Below are positions 21,966 to 34,483 of a DNA stretch of 64,000 nt, in pieces (position 1 is the stretch's first letter; each line of letters begins with the position of its first letter). The position numbers and the translations under genes were made by a program. A model generated the notes under the pieces. It was not told the DNA's origin and ran no database searches. It saw only the letters and a list, made by a program, of their open reading frames with translations. Source of the stretch: Liquidambar formosana (taxonomy: Eukaryota > Streptophyta > Magnoliopsida > Saxifragales > Altingiaceae); assembly GCA_039720395.1 (NCBI GenBank), contig CM077822.1, positions 24,939,578-25,003,577 of the forward strand, written 5' to 3'.

Positions 21966-22378
21966 AGGCCAGCCATTGCAACCCTTCAACTTTATTTATA
22001 AACCCCACTTCGTTTAACTTTGTAAGGTTTTATAAAAAATATAAAAGGTTTTTATGAAAACTGGTTACGTTATCCACTAAAAAACATTATTTTGAACAAC
22101 TTTGTAGAAGAAAATTTTTCCAAAACTGTCGTTTAAGAGGACTTTTTGTCCATTTACAGTCTCTATTTGATTTTTATAGAAACGAAAATTATAATGGCCA
22201 AAAAATCTACTTAAACAATTGATTTTGGAAAATATTTCTTTTACAAAGTTGTTCAAAATGATGTTATTTAGTGAACTACAAGACTAGTTTTCATGAAAAC
22301 ATTATATATTTTTATAAAAATTTTCAAATAAATGGGGTGTTCATATAAAATTGAGGGGCTGCAATTGCTGCCCTCCTT
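21966..22378. mobile_element. MITE family B, copy 4 (most complete)
   Basis: A fold-back element of about 410 bp with both ends present: left 'ggccagccattgcaaccctt', right 'gaggggctgcaattgctgcc'. It is the best representative of family B, with inverted landmarks 'gaacaactttgtagaagaaa' and 'cttttacaaagttgttcaaa' in its two arms. No coding capacity. Confidence 0.8.
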
Positions 22379-22746
22379 TAGTTATTAGGGTAACAACGGC
22401 TTGAGGTAATTTGGCAACTTGGAGGCCTGTTCCTTATTTTTCTTCGCATCCTGACACTCACAAGCCTGACAGGCCGGTGGTAGGAATTTGGACTTAGTGC
22501 GGGCCAGAGCATTAAAACATGTTTCTTTGTTCTAGTCCATTGGGATAGCTTGAATGTCTCGGATTGGTGGCTAGAGAAAAAGCTAACCAAGCTACTTGAG
22601 CAGCTCATCCCATAAACAAGACGACAAGCCTTTTACCTTGGTCACCATGGGGAGATGAGGTCCATATTGTCCATTGGACACACTCACACATAGTGTGGGC
22701 TCATTTAATAGTAAACACCATAAGAAGCAAATTATTGGTTAGAGGT
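22379..22746. other. No gene recognised
   Basis: Slightly higher GC than its surroundings, but no domain or splice structure was recognised. The 76-codon minus-strand frame at 22378-22608 shows no family signature. Confidence 0.5.
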
Positions 22747-22799
22747 TTTTTTTTTTTCTTTTTCTTTTTTTTTGGTGGTAAGCTAGACATATATAGCAT

Positions 22800-25700
22800 T
22801 AAATCATAGAGTTACAAACTTCACGAGGATATAAATCTCCTCTACTATCAGCTTCAAGCTGAGCATACAACCATATAGGTGGAGAATAAAAAATATTACA
22901 ATTATAACCCAAAAAAACACCCTGTCTAGCCTAAATATATACACACTGGTTAGCTTCCCGATACGTGTGCCGCAGCTGTATCTCCAAAAAACGGTCCATG
23001 AGGCACCTGTAATCAAGGATAACACTGCTGAGAGGATGAGTAGGAGTCACCTCCTTCTGGATAAGAGCAATTACCACAGTAGCATCCATATCCATGCTTA
23101 GCTTTGTGATGTTACACTTCAAAGCTAGTTCAATGCCATCCCGAAGAGCCCAAATTTCAGCTACAATACTAGTGGCAGTTCCCAGATTACGGGTAAACCC
23201 TTTAATCCAATGACCTATATGATCGCATAACAGCCCACCAACACTAGCTTTCCCCAGGTTTCCAAAGAGGACCCATCGGTGTTAAGTTTAGCAAAAGTCC
23301 TGGTGGGTGGTTCCCACTTAACCAAAATCTGCTTAGCTATGCTAGGGATTTTGAATTTACCAGAGATATGGAAATATTCAGTGGCCTTTAAAAGCATAGT
23401 TTCACAATTATCTTTTGGCAATAACAAGTTTTGCTTAAACACAAATTTATTTCTATTATGCCACAAGGCCCAACAAGCAAATGGAAAGATCACCGAAAAA
23501 GGAAGGGACTTAACCAAGCTACCCCTTTGGCTCCCCACATTATGGAGGATCCAATCATCCAGAGGCTGATTATTATCCACATCAAGGGTTGGATGAACAA
23601 AGGACCAAAACTCTTTAGCATACTCACAATCTCTTAAAATATACTCGACAGTCTCAGGCTCATTGAAACAAATTGGACAGATTTTAGAAAAGGTAATCTG
23701 ATGTTTATGTAACACTGCATTACAAGTAAGTTTATTTTGGCAGCAAAGCCAAAGGAAATTACGAATTTTGGGAGGGGTGTTAATTTTCCAGATTTTCCCC
23801 CATTTAGGATCAGGTGGGGAACAAGAAATTTTATGATCAGCAATGAAGTAAGCTTTTTTGGAACAAAACTCACCCCGATTTAGAGCCATTCCATGAAATA
23901 CAATCCTCAGCATTAGAGAAACGCCGAGTAGGAGGAGGACCAAGTAAATCCAAGATCATAGGGGGTAAATCAAAGGATAAGTTGTTAAAGCACCAAGACC
24001 CATTATCATTGACTAAATCATGAATCTTAATGGACTCTTCCCCCATCTGGAGCGAACCATGAATAGTGCTTCTAAGAGGACCAAAATCATTCCAATTATC
24101 CACCCAGAAGCAAACATCCTTACCATTTTTGACATTCCATATTGTGTCCTTTTTAAAAACTTCAAAACCCTTTTTAACCCCCCCCCCCCAAACACAAGAA
24201 CCCTTTCTTCTACCTTGGCAAGGATCTCTCTTACCCCACTTATATTTAGCCTTAATGGTATGAGCCCATGGCTTATTCTCATGAGCTATATTCCAATTCA
24301 ATTTGGCTAAGCAGGCTTTGTTGGCCAACTCGGTGCTTCGCACACCTAGGCCACTAGAAGTCTTAGGTTTGGTCACTAAGTGGATTTTCCTTTGGTCTGC
24401 TGTTGATTCCCAGATAAAGTCATGATTGATTTTATTAAGGTTATTACAGGTAGTGACAGGCAAAGCAGTGGTTTTCATGCAATAATTGGGAATAGCAACC
24501 ATCACAGAAGTAACAAGGGTAGTACATCCAACCATAGATAATAGGTTAGCTTTCCAACTAGCCAACTTATGTTTGACTTTATCTTCAATGAATCTATAGT
24601 TAGCTCTAGTCTTCCGTCCATAAAGTATAGGAATCCCAAGGTACGTATCAAGGTAGCAAGTACTAGGAATTTCCATGGCTTCACAGATGGAGTTAATCCA
24701 GCCAAATTCAGTGTTAAGGGAACAAAAAACTTTAGATTTAGCTAAACTAACTTTAAGCCCATATAATGTGCAAAATTTGTCCATAACCGTTTTAATAGCA
24801 AGACCTTCCTCCACAGAGGCTTTAGCGAAGAATAGAAGGTCATCAGCAAAGAAAGTGTGTGTGAAGGCAGGACCATTGCGAGAAGTACGAATGGCACTTC
24901 ATTCCCTATTTCTATGGCAACCTTCAATAGAAAGGGACAGGAATTCCATACACATAATAAAAATGTACGGGGACAAGGGTCCCCTTGTCTAATACCACGT
25001 GAAGGAAAAAAGAAATTTGAAGCCTCCCCATTAATAAGAATTGCCGAGCTAACAGTAGAAATACAAGACATAATCAACTTAACAGTGTTAGGAGGAAAAT
25101 TGAACCAATCTAAAGTTTTTTTAACAAAGCTCTATTCAAGTTTATCATAAACCTTCTCAGGGTCAATTTTGATGGCCATTACACAATTGGAACCCTTTTT
25201 ATTCATCATGGTGTGAATGAGTTCTTAGACAATGATGACATTATCCACTCCTTTTCTCCTCGGAATAAAGCTAGCTTGGTTAGGGCTGATGAGTTTATTA
25301 AGAAGGGGCTGGATACGATTAACAAGAATTTTGGAGATCACCTTGTAAACCGTATTACACAGGCTAATGGGCCTAAATTGGGCAATGTAATCAGGGCTTT
25401 GAGTTTTCGGTATAAGACAGATCAAGGTTTTATTTAATTCAGGAGGAATAACACGCTTTTGAAAAGCTTCACTGACAATCTAACAAACCGAATCCCAAAC
25501 CATCTCCCAACAATGTTGGAAAAACCTTGCATGCAAGCCATTAGGGCCAAGAGCTTTAAAAGCTTTAATATCCCAAAACCCATCTTTAATTTCTTTTTGA
25601 GGAGGAATAGCCTCAAGCCATTGATGATCAGCTTGATCAATGTGATTAACCAAAAAAGGCCAATCATTGGAGGCGATATTGGTTTGAGTTAAACTAGAGC

Positions 25701-26912
25701 AGAATAACCCCTGGAAGTAATTGACAATGAGATTGTCCACCTCAATCTTGTCATAAACCCACTCACCCCTATTATCTTTAAGACCCTGGATTTTGTTGTA
25801 ACGATGCCTAGCCACCGTGGTAACATGGAAAAATTTTGTATTGCTATTCCCATGTGAAAGCCAGTTCACATAGGACTTTAGGGCCCAGATTTCCTCTTCC
25901 ATACGAAGAATGTTATTAAATTCTATATTCAACTCTTTTTCAAGAATAGAAAGGTACTCATTGTGATAGGAGCACAAAAATTTTTGAATACCACCAATTC
26001 TAGTAAGAAGTCATTTTTTCTGGTGAAAAATATTACCAAAAACCTCTTTGTTCCACTTAATGATGCGTGCAGTGAAAATGGGAATGGTGCTTAAAATCCC
26101 ATCATTATTAGACTCCTAGATCTTACGAACCTCATCAAAAAAGGAAGGATGAGATAACTAAATGGATTCAAAACAGAAAGGATGGACTTTAATACCAGAA
26201 GAGATGGGATTGGTATCCAACAAAATAGGACAGTGATCCGAATGAGTTCGAGGAAGATGGTGAACAACAGCCTCTGGATAACAGGTTCTCCAATTTGGAT
26301 TAGCCCAGCCCCGATCCAATCTCTCACGAATAGTCTAATGGGCTCTCTCAAATTACTCCACGTAAATTTAGGTCCCACAAACCCCAGGTCCATTATATTG
26401 CAACAATTCATGCAAGCAACATACTTGTTAGTGTGATTAAAATTAATTGTGTTACCACCCCATTTCTTATGATTGTTGGTAAGTTCGTTAAAATCTCCAA
26501 GCATAACCCAAGGGAGATTATGATCTTGGGCTATAGAGGATAAGTGAGACCATAATTCATCCTTGCGTTCTACCATAGGACTAGCATAAATACCAAAAAG
26601 CATAAATTGTTTGTGGTTAGAGATCACCTGAATGATAGCATGAACCATTTGATGGGAGGAACCAGAAATCTCCACTTGAAGCTCTTCTTACCTCCAGAGT
26701 AGCCAAATTCCACCAGTAAAGCCAATAGGGTCTTGCTGAAACATGCCCGAGAACCCTAAAGAGGATATAATCCGAGCCGCATTGTCACTTTTAACTTTAG
26801 TTTCTGTGAGAATGATAAGAGATGGTTGGTGAACTCTAATCATGTCCAAAAGGTTCCTTCTCGCCTCTGAATTACTCGCGCCCCGAATATTCCATGTGAG
26901 AATCTTCATAGA
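22800..26912 (-). pseudogene. LINE ORF2 (endonuclease, reverse transcriptase, RNase H), broken
   Basis: The endonuclease starts at 26910 (MKILTWNIRGASNSEARRNL) and continues after a frameshift with 'VMLGDFNELTNN' and 'FTWSN' (26675-26091). The linker and RT N-terminus lie at 25977-25225 ('LSHGNSNTKFFH', then 'RPISLCNTVYKVISKI'). The catalytic palm motif F-F-A-D-D-L-L-F-F is intact near 24850-24825, but in a different frame from its surroundings. The RT C-terminus (24814-23870), the zf-RVT domain ('CPICFNEPETVEYILRDCEY', 23700-23630) and the RNase H end ('LDYRCLMDRFLEIQLRHTYR') follow. Several frame changes inactivate it. Confidence 0.85.
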
Positions 26913-27272
26913 GAAACTATTTGGGGTAGAGTGATGTCGGGCTAGTCGCCCACTCTCTAGATCTTCCTGCACTAGATCCTCGGTCCAATCCGGTTCCAGT
27001 TTCATATTGGAGAATTCGATCTTGTATTTTGCCAATAGTTGTCCTCCCTCCATTGGCCTTAGACATGTCACAGACATTGTGAGTTGCTGGAGCATTCCCT
27101 CTATCACAATTAGGCACCGATGATCCCTGTTGTTCCGATATACTAGCGCCCTGTCCACATCTATTAGTGGAAATTTCTCTAGATCCCAAAGTGGACGTTC
27201 TTCTACGGGGTAATCGTCTTGAAGATTTGAGAGTGCCAAACGTCCCACCAAAGGAACCACCCGCTTTCTTCA

Positions 27273-29019
27273 TTGCCTGTTTGATCTCCCCATCAAAATG
27301 GAATTTATGGGACTCATCGAGCTCCCATTCTGATCCTGATGAGACACAGAGATCTAAGCCGTGCTATGAAATTCTGTAATTATTTGATTTGCCACTTCTG
27401 TCTAGGCCTGTGCTAGAACAGAGTTGTGTGGTGCCCATACATGGTTGGCATTGTTCTGTATCCACCTCACTATTGATTTTTCCATCGGAGTGCTTCTCTC
27501 GTGGAGTTTCAATTGATATACCACATCCTCTTCAGTTGGTAGCGTGATCTCTCTGCTGCTCATTTGCCGATCCATAGTCCGATTGCTCAGTCGAAATGAC
27601 AAAAGTGGTTTGTAGATCTTTAGTCCTACCACTAGCTGTATCGCTCCTACCTAGGCTATTGGCCACCTTGGTGCTGGATGCCTGCTCTATCCCAGAATTA
27701 GGAGGTTTAGAGCACGACACATGTTCATCAATAGTGTACTTGAGTAGAGAACCCTCACATTAATTTCCTTGGCTAAAGAAGTCGTCTTGCCCCCTGTACC
27801 GGCTGTGGTTATGGTGCCTCCATCGGGTCCCACTGGTTTCTCTTTCTTATTCACCGCCAAATAGAACCTAAAATTCTTTTTACCATCCTCATTTAGTTGA
27901 TCTACTGGGATTACGTCATCCCCTTGGTTCGCTAACCCTTTATGCTTCCCATTTCTTTTTAGCACACCTAAGGAGGTATTTGGTTTACTTTTTTGAGATT
28001 TTTTTCCACTCGTACACTTGCTAATAGTAGCCTCCCTATCATCAAGTTGGATAGCCTTCCTGTCCACATCCTGCAGATCACCTACGCCTTGACCAGCCTT
28101 CGTAATATCAATAGCCATCACTCCATCATTACACTCCATCATGTTGAACCGGTTCATAAGATCGGGTTTGCAAGCAGACTGAACCGGACTTGCTTGAACC
28201 ATTGTCTGTATGGGAATCTGTGTCGCATGGCTACCATGTTGCTTCATGTAGGCCACCTTCATCCAGGGACCAAATTCCGCCTCTTCTAGAACTAAAATCT
28301 CATTCCCTTGGCTTAAGTTCCTTCCTTAATCGTGTTGAGAAACGATTCCTTTTGTGTACACCATTATCAGGTGTTTTCAGTGGGCAAACATCTTGTTTAT
28401 GTCCCACACAACCGCAGACGAAACACAGAGATCCTAATCCTTCATACATAACCCACTGAACATGCTTCCCAATTTTAATCTTTGATTTTAAAGGCATATC
28501 TAAATCCACCTGGATACATAATCTCGCATATCTACTGCGTTCACTATTAGCCGTTCTAGCATCAACCCTTACAAGCATACCAAGGAGATTCCCAATTCTT
28601 TTGAAAATAGCAAGATCATAAAATTCTATGGGGAGGTAGGGAAGTCTAACCCATACAGCAGTGTGAGCAAAAGTTGCTTTCTCTGGGTCAAAATATGGTT
28701 CCCATTGTCGAATGATTAGGTAATTCTAACCTATGAACCATGGCCCCCCTTGTATCACTCTTTGCAAATTTTCCGGGACATTAAATCAGACCAAGAAGAA
28801 GTCATGTCCCAAATCCACAATGCTCATACTTCTTTGGGGTTTCCACATAGTTTTGATCTTATAAGAAAGATGGGCGTAACCTACTATTTTGCTAAACACC
28901 TTCACGATAATCCCTTGTACCCATTGGGCTTTGATTTGACATTTCTTCTATTTAGTGAGAAGTATCCCATATATACCATCATCAGTTTCCTCTCCATCTG
29001 AATCCTCCTCAAGAGCCAT
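27273..29019 (-). pseudogene. LINE ORF1, zinc-knuckle RNA-binding protein, broken
   Basis: Starts at an ATG (29017-29019) followed by an acidic stretch (MALEEDSDGEETDDGIYGIL), soon stopped. The block at 28578-28300 contains the basic DUF4283 tail and a perfect CCHC knuckle, C-F-V-C-G-C-V-G-H-K-Q-D-V-C. A Ser/Lys/Asp-rich linker follows (28262-27687) with breaks. It coats the element RNA in functional relatives. Confidence 0.8.
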
Positions 29020-29220
29020 ATTAGAAACCTGAAACTAAAGGTCGTGTGGGTTACCATTCTCGAACCCTAACAACCTATCACGATAACTCACCATCAATCC
29101 TTGATCTGGCGTCCCTCGATCACTTCGTAAAGTGCTTCTTTCTAGGTAATCTTGTTCTTGGGTTGATCTTCCTCCATTATTCTCCTCATCGGCTGTGTGA
29201 CAATAAAATTTCGTCACATG

Positions 29221-29589
29221 GGAGGCCTAAATTCCTATCTAAAAGCTATCCATGGCTCATTGGATGGATCCACAACTTTGGAATTACGAGGACCAAAAGC
29301 ATTTCCACTCTCTAGATCATGTTATCCTACCACATCTCAAGATGATTCCCCTTAATTGGTTGCCTTGCTTTCACTTGTGCAGCGCACTCTTACAATCTCA
29401 TCAACTCGTGCGGTCGTCACTAGCTTAAATAGTTTGTTTCTCGCTCCTACAAGAACCTATCTATCAACAGCCTTTCTACCTGTATACATTATAGTCGTAC
29501 ATATAAGAGAGTTCTATTGTGTGTGTGACTCTTCTTGTAAGATTCTCAACTCTTTATTGTAACTGAACTATATCAATAATCAATCTTTT
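29221..29589. other. No gene recognised; possible LTR remnant
   Basis: Ends in T-rich sequence with 'ctttattgtaactgaactat', which looks like the 3' part of an LTR, but no partner repeat, primer site or target duplication was found. Confidence 0.3.
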
Positions 29590-30020
29590 TTTTTTAATCT
29601 CCATAATGGTGTATTTCGTGTAGAAAAAATGATGAGAATGTTAATCACTTATTTTTACATTGTTGTATTACATTTTCCTTATGCCAGAGATTGTTTTGGT
29701 TTCCCTTCTTTATTGTACTAAGATATTTGTTATTGAGGATTGGGGCTTTGGGAGGAATAAGAGAGAGCTATCACATTTTAAAGATGTACGTGCAGTTTTA
29801 GCTTGATTTTAGGTTATTTGGAAAGAAAGAAATCCTAGAATCTTTGCTCTAGGAGATTTGTTGTTAGCTTGGTGTATTTCCTTTTTGTTTTATTTTGTTG
29901 TTAGTCACTTTTTGGTAGGGCGCTTAGACATACACCTCTTTGCATCCTTCTATTTTACTATTAATAAAATTTCTATTGTTGATTGTGAAAAATAAAATAA
30001 ATAAATAAATAAATAAAGAC
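29590..30020 (+). mobile_element. LINE 3' end fragment
   Basis: The end of an RNase H/zf region on the plus strand ('FKDVRAVLA', a stop, then 'VIWKERNPRIF'), followed by the same 3' tail as at 3577-3800, 'ttctattttactattaataa', then a (AAAT)n tail at about 29990-30017. Confidence 0.7.
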
Positions 30021-30307
30021 TTAACCCATTAAATTATCATGACCACCATGGTTAAAGATGGTGTTTTTTTACCTCTGGATGCCTCAACAAAATTGATGAA
30101 CAAATTTTAGGTTAGATGCCTTCGTAATACCCTCATCAATTTTGCATCATATCCAAATTTTACTAGGAGGAATTCTATGTTATAATTACAGCCAAATATT
30201 ATCATGGATGCAATTGCAAATTGGTAACCTAGAAACTGAATTTGGTAATTTGGAAATTTTTTTGTATTATAATACTTATACTTATTAATTAGCGAACGTT
30301 CTTTCCA
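30021..30307. other. No gene recognised
   Basis: AT-rich sequence. Its last 30 bases (tattaattagcgaacgttct) resemble the sequence at 3813-3835 just left of the empty hAT site in copy A, so the duplication extends a little into it. Confidence 0.5.
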
Positions 30308-30315
30308 TCTTGGTT

Positions 30316-31231
30316 CAGGGGCAGAACTAAGAATTTTAGGTTGCCTGTGCTAATGGCTAGCCTAAGAAATTTGTGAGCCGAGTCCTCAGATAAGATTTCA
30401 TTCTTCAAGAATGAAGACACCCAACGTCCCAGCCCCCAACTCCCAACTGAGATGGAATAATTTATTATGATATGAAATTTTTTTATACAAAGTTTTCAAC
30501 TTTTCATTTTAATAGAGCATTAGAGCAAAAATCAAGACAACAGTATATGATTGTGAAAATTAAAGTATTTATATAAGAATATAAAATGAAGATTGAAGAG
30601 GAGAAGTGGTCTAAGAGGAGAACTTACTTAGTTTATAGTTACATGGCCATTGTGGCATTGACTGAATGATCGAAAAGCCAAAAAGGTTTCCTACTAACTC
30701 TGTTCTCTTGCACCAAAAAGACTAAAAGAGAATATGTTATATGTATGTGGTGTTGTCTTTTGGATTTTTTTCCAAAATCCAAAACTCAATTCCTCTTTAG
30801 AGAATTAGGGGAGATTTCTTAATGGAGGAGATAAACTGATAAAAGGGATTTAGGAAATTAGGGATTTCATCATATGCAAAGAAGGCCAAAGGAAGAAGGA
30901 AGAGGGATTGACCGACTGAGGGTGTGCATTGGAAAAGACGAAAAGCTGCAAAAGCATATGGGTATGGCTGCCATATAGGGATTAGGGAAAAATATAAGTG
31001 ATTTGACGAAAGTATCCTCTTAAAGTCATCTTTTTTATCTACAAGTTGGGTTAGTTTGGTAAAATTCAAGCATTAAGTTTGATTTGGTAAGGTGCATGCC
31101 ACCAATATATTGTAGTGGTCACCTAGTACATTTTGTACACATGTTGCAAAACTATAGGTAGGATCAATTTTTTTTCCAAAATTTTGCTGGGGCCATGGTA
31201 CCCCCTCGGTCCCTTGTATGTTCCGCCCCTG
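30316..31231. mobile_element. hAT non-autonomous element (916 bp) with 8-bp TSD
   Basis: Flanked by a perfect 8-bp duplication TCTTGGTT (30308-30315 and 31232-31239). Terminal inverted repeats of 12 bp with one mismatch: CAGGGGCAGAAC at the left, and GTTCCGCCCCTG at the right, which reverse-complements to CAGGGGCGGAAC. The 8-bp duplication and CAGGGG ends are hAT-superfamily features. Copy A of the duplication has one uninterrupted TCTTGGTT at 3836-3843. No transposase; the 90-codon minus frame inside has no recognisable domain. Confidence 0.9.
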
Positions 31232-31740
31232 TCTTGGTTGATTTGACATATAAAATCACAGATTACGTTGGAACATATTTGTAAAAAAAAACCAATCAAA
31301 TTAACTTAAGGGAATTAAATTAAATCATTTAAGTATATAGATACATTATAGTTAATTCATAAATGCTCGCAAGATTTGTGTGTCGTCTTAAAATTGCTTA
31401 ATACTCTAAAATAAAATTGAGAGTTGGTATTTGCCTTTGGCAGTTGCCTTTCACTGTTATTCTTGCCCATTTACGATGAATATCCCACAAGCACAAGATG
31501 ACACAACTTAACTCAAAAATGCCCTGATCCCAACTACTTGGGTGAGTCTTCTATATATATTTACATCGTCTACCCACCGTAATCCTTGTCCTTCATTTGG
31601 GCTTGGGACCAGCTTTGTGAAATCTAAGACAATAAACTCCTGGGCATAGCCTAAGTCCTCACTAAACTCTTAATGTCTCATGCTAATATTGGATCAAACA
31701 CTAGTTATTACTCTAAGTCATTATGGCACACGTACATGAC

Positions 31741-32156
31741 TAACGTAGCGGAAGCTTATGAAGAAGTAGGACACCGCCTGCTTCTTGGAAAATCATTCGA
31801 ATCCACGAACAAAAGAGTAACACACTCGAATCCACGAGCTCAGAGAATTATATCTCAGAAAGAAAATTCTTTATTGAATCAAAACATTACCTTACAATGA
31901 AAGAAGGTAGCCTTTATATAGGCTGCAAAATCTAATTTGACTAGAACTATAACTCAAAAGTCCTAAACTTAATAAATAACCTAATTCAACTAGAACTATA
32001 AATTTAAGAAAGAAATAACTAAAATAAGGAAAATTACTAAATATTCCAAAGATAAAACTGCTCTCAACCATAGGTACGGTTTGCTTGACCGTTGGTACGG
32101 TTATACGCAGAAAGCCATTTTGGCTTCTGATTGGTCTTAAATTCTGTCCTACATCA
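31741..32156 (-). mobile_element. Solo LTR (416 bp) with 5-bp TSD
   Basis: Flanked by a perfect 5-bp duplication ATGAC (31736-31740 and 32157-32161). Read on the minus strand it opens TGATGTAGGACAG and closes CGCTACGTTA. Copy A carries a single ATGAC at 4358-4362 with nothing inserted. No primer site or coding region remains, as expected after recombination between two LTRs. Orientation is inferred from the TG start. Confidence 0.8.
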
Positions 32157-32749
32157 ATGACCATTTTGAAAGCCATTGTCGCTAGTCTGCAGTGCTTGTA
32201 AACCCTTTATTGATGAGTTAATCCTGTTAAAATGGATACTAAGTATTGGTAGATTTGTCTATTTATCAATTTAGTCTTTCAGATTGACAAATATGGGATT
32301 TGAAATTATTCAACTGCAATAATAATCCTTAATATAGGACTAATTAGGAAAAATATCGAAACTAATCCAAAGAAATTTAGAAGTGAATGTGAATGTAGAA
32401 AGAGTATGTTAAATAAAAGATGCACATGTAATTAATATTACAAAATAATTTGATTAATATTGATCTTACTCGAACAAAAATCATGAATCATTGACATATG
32501 GTATAAATTTGGTATTATACGCTTGATATGAAGTGGAATAATATTTATACATCTTATGGGTAATTAATAAAATTGTCATTGTTGTCCTCATTGATTATGG
32601 TCATGTTGATAACAATAGGTGAGTTTATGAATTTTCCTCTAAAACAGTCCACAGTACTTTTCTCTATAGCTTCAAATGATACATGCAAAATAATCGACTC
32701 GCAACCTATTTTTGTTATATGCTTATCACTAAATTAACCTCCCAAATAA

Positions 32750-33260
32750 ATGAATTCTTCAGAGGCACCCGTTTCCCATGCCTTGAGCCTTATAAAATGT
32801 ATCATCTACTGAATTTCTTTAGAAGGCCAAATGAGGCCAGTGAATCTTCAGAGACACCCGTTTTCCATGCCTTGAGCCCTTCGAAAACGCATCACCTTCT
32901 CCTTATCCAATATCTTCCAAATTAGGACAGTAACTCTTCTAAGTAATACTTTTCTCGTGCCCCAAGCCATATAAATGCATCTTCTCTCACTTATCTAAAC
33001 CTGCCAAGTAATGACACAGGTTTCCCATGCCACAAGGCCTGTAAAACGCTTCTTCTTATCATCTAAACCTGACCATACCTCATCATCTACGTATCTAAGC
33101 CTGCTACATAAGGTTGGTGAGTCTTCAAAAGCACGGTTTTTGAATGTCCTGTGACCTAACATGTCGTCTTCTGCTAATAAGGACCTGCCAAATACAGCCA
33201 GGGAGTCTTCAGAATCACGCGTTTTCCATGATTTGAGCCTTATAAAACTGTTTTGTGTCA
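32750..33260 (+). repeat. Degenerate tandem repeat, about 80-100 bp period
   Basis: About six imperfect returns of a core like 'tcttcagagacacccgtttt' followed by 'ccatgccttgagccttataa', near 32757, 32847, 32937, 33012, 33120 and 33208. Copy A of the duplication keeps remnants at about 4953, 5975, 6065 and 6150. Confidence 0.6.
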
Positions 33261-33572
33261 TTTCATCAATCTCAAATGTGTAGCTCTTCTTATTTTTGGG
33301 TTTTGAGATGTCTGAGGGGCTTCTTCTTCTGATGTCTAGTTGATGAATTGAGTCTATCCATTTACAGTTTTCTCTAAGGTATGCTCTCCTAATTATAATC
33401 TTATTTGCCCACTAGTTATGCCAGTTTTTGTTTTAAGATAAATTAGATGGCACATCATTGGGTTTGAACTCACACCTTGACATCTATGACATAAACCACG
33501 TACAGTAATTCAATCATAGTGCTCGTTTCTTACAGTTTGCTGATCTTTTGATAATAAAGGTACTCGACAGAG

Positions 33573-33776
33573 ATGGCTCACATTGTACATGAATGGGATT
33601 CGATTGCTTGCTTGGATCTCATTTGTTTGGGAGTGGATGGTTCAAGGCCTAGATTATGGAAAGACAAACCACCAGACAATGTTATCCAGAATGTTTCAAA
33701 TGGCATCAACATTGAGAAGAAGGGTATAATCCCAAATTACCTACCAAAATGTATAGGCATGTGGCTCTCCATCTAG
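33573..33776 (+). CDS. Duplicated small ORF of unknown function, copy B
   Basis: A 67-codon frame paired with 6503-6706. Shared residues include 'HIVHEW.SIACLD', 'ICLGV', 'SRPRLWKDKPPD.VIQ' and 'NIEK'. Copy B has lost about 55 bases just after 'LPKC', removing the segment that in copy A could continue to a splice donor. No known family was recognised. Confidence 0.3.
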   Translation: MAHIVHEWDSIACLDLICLGVDGSRPRLWKDKPPDNVIQNVSNGINIEKKGIIPNYLPKCIGMWLSI

Positions 33777-33830
33777 ACTCATACAAAGAATAAAGCATCC
33801 CTGATCTTAAGTTATTAACATACATGTGGG

Positions 33831-34024
33831 ACATATTCTTTAGCTCTAGGGTTGAGTCCTTTATATATATAGTGCTCCTCTTTTCCATAAAGCTCTAGGG
33901 CTGAGTCCTTTATACATGGTGTCTCTGCCCTCTTTGTAACGTTGAAGGTCTCACATTCAATTCCATATGTATAACTTTAAGCAAGCATTTGACAAAAAAA
34001 AAAAAAAAAAAAAAGAAAAAAGGA

Positions 34025-34056
<32 letters not shown>

Positions 34057-34483
34057 AAAAAAGAAAGAAAAAAAAGTTGCCTAAGTACTGCTTATTCCAA
34101 TGATATTACTATGAACTCGCAGTTCCTAAGACGGTAAAAACACCCTCCACCTAAAAGTTAAATACATCCTATTTGAAGGCTTCCAGCAATTAGGGTAGAT
34201 TGCTGAAGAAAGTCAAAAAATCATCTATCATTTTTCCCCCGAGTGCATGCCTCAGGCAGAGCAATTTTATTCTTTGAGTCCGATCATCTCAGTTTCCAGC
34301 CATTTAATTAGAGTAAAATTCAGTGGGTTTCAAGGTATAACTCATACTTTATACAAAATTTTCCCAAAATTAAGTATAAAATGGTCAGGTAAATATAACA
34401 ACTGAAAAGTATGTGTACAATGTGCAACTATAAATATGATCAAGAGAACAGGATAAAGATGGGGTGTTGAAAAGCCTTTTTTT
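33831..34483. other. No gene recognised; poly-A and (GAAA)n tract
   Basis: Simple repeats at about 33991-34076 (poly-A grading into GAAA units). The duplicated phrase 'gctctagggttgagtccttt' / 'gctctagggctgagtccttt' occurs at 33842 and 33892. Otherwise featureless. Confidence 0.6.

Larger units (their letters stand above)
22747..29220 (-). mobile_element. L1-type LINE, near full length, inactivated
   Basis: About 6.5 kb on the minus strand. The T-rich tract at 22747-22773 is the poly-A tail; the 5' end is near 29220. ORF1 (29019 to about 27270) carries a CCHC zinc knuckle. ORF2 (from about 26910) has endonuclease, reverse transcriptase, zf-RVT and RNase H-like domains in canonical order. Frameshifts and in-frame stops split both ORFs, so it cannot move itself. 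No convincing target duplication was found beside the tail. Confidence 0.9.
31232..33830 (+). repeat. Segmental duplication, copy B
   Basis: Partner of 3800-6810, same orientation, about 25 kb away. It carries a solo LTR (31741-32156) and begins at a hAT insertion, both absent from copy A. It lacks the Mutator-like element of copy A and has a deletion of about 55 bp near 33766 relative to 6690-6750. The segment 32750-33260 keeps a degenerate tandem repeat that copy A has largely lost. Confidence 0.85.
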
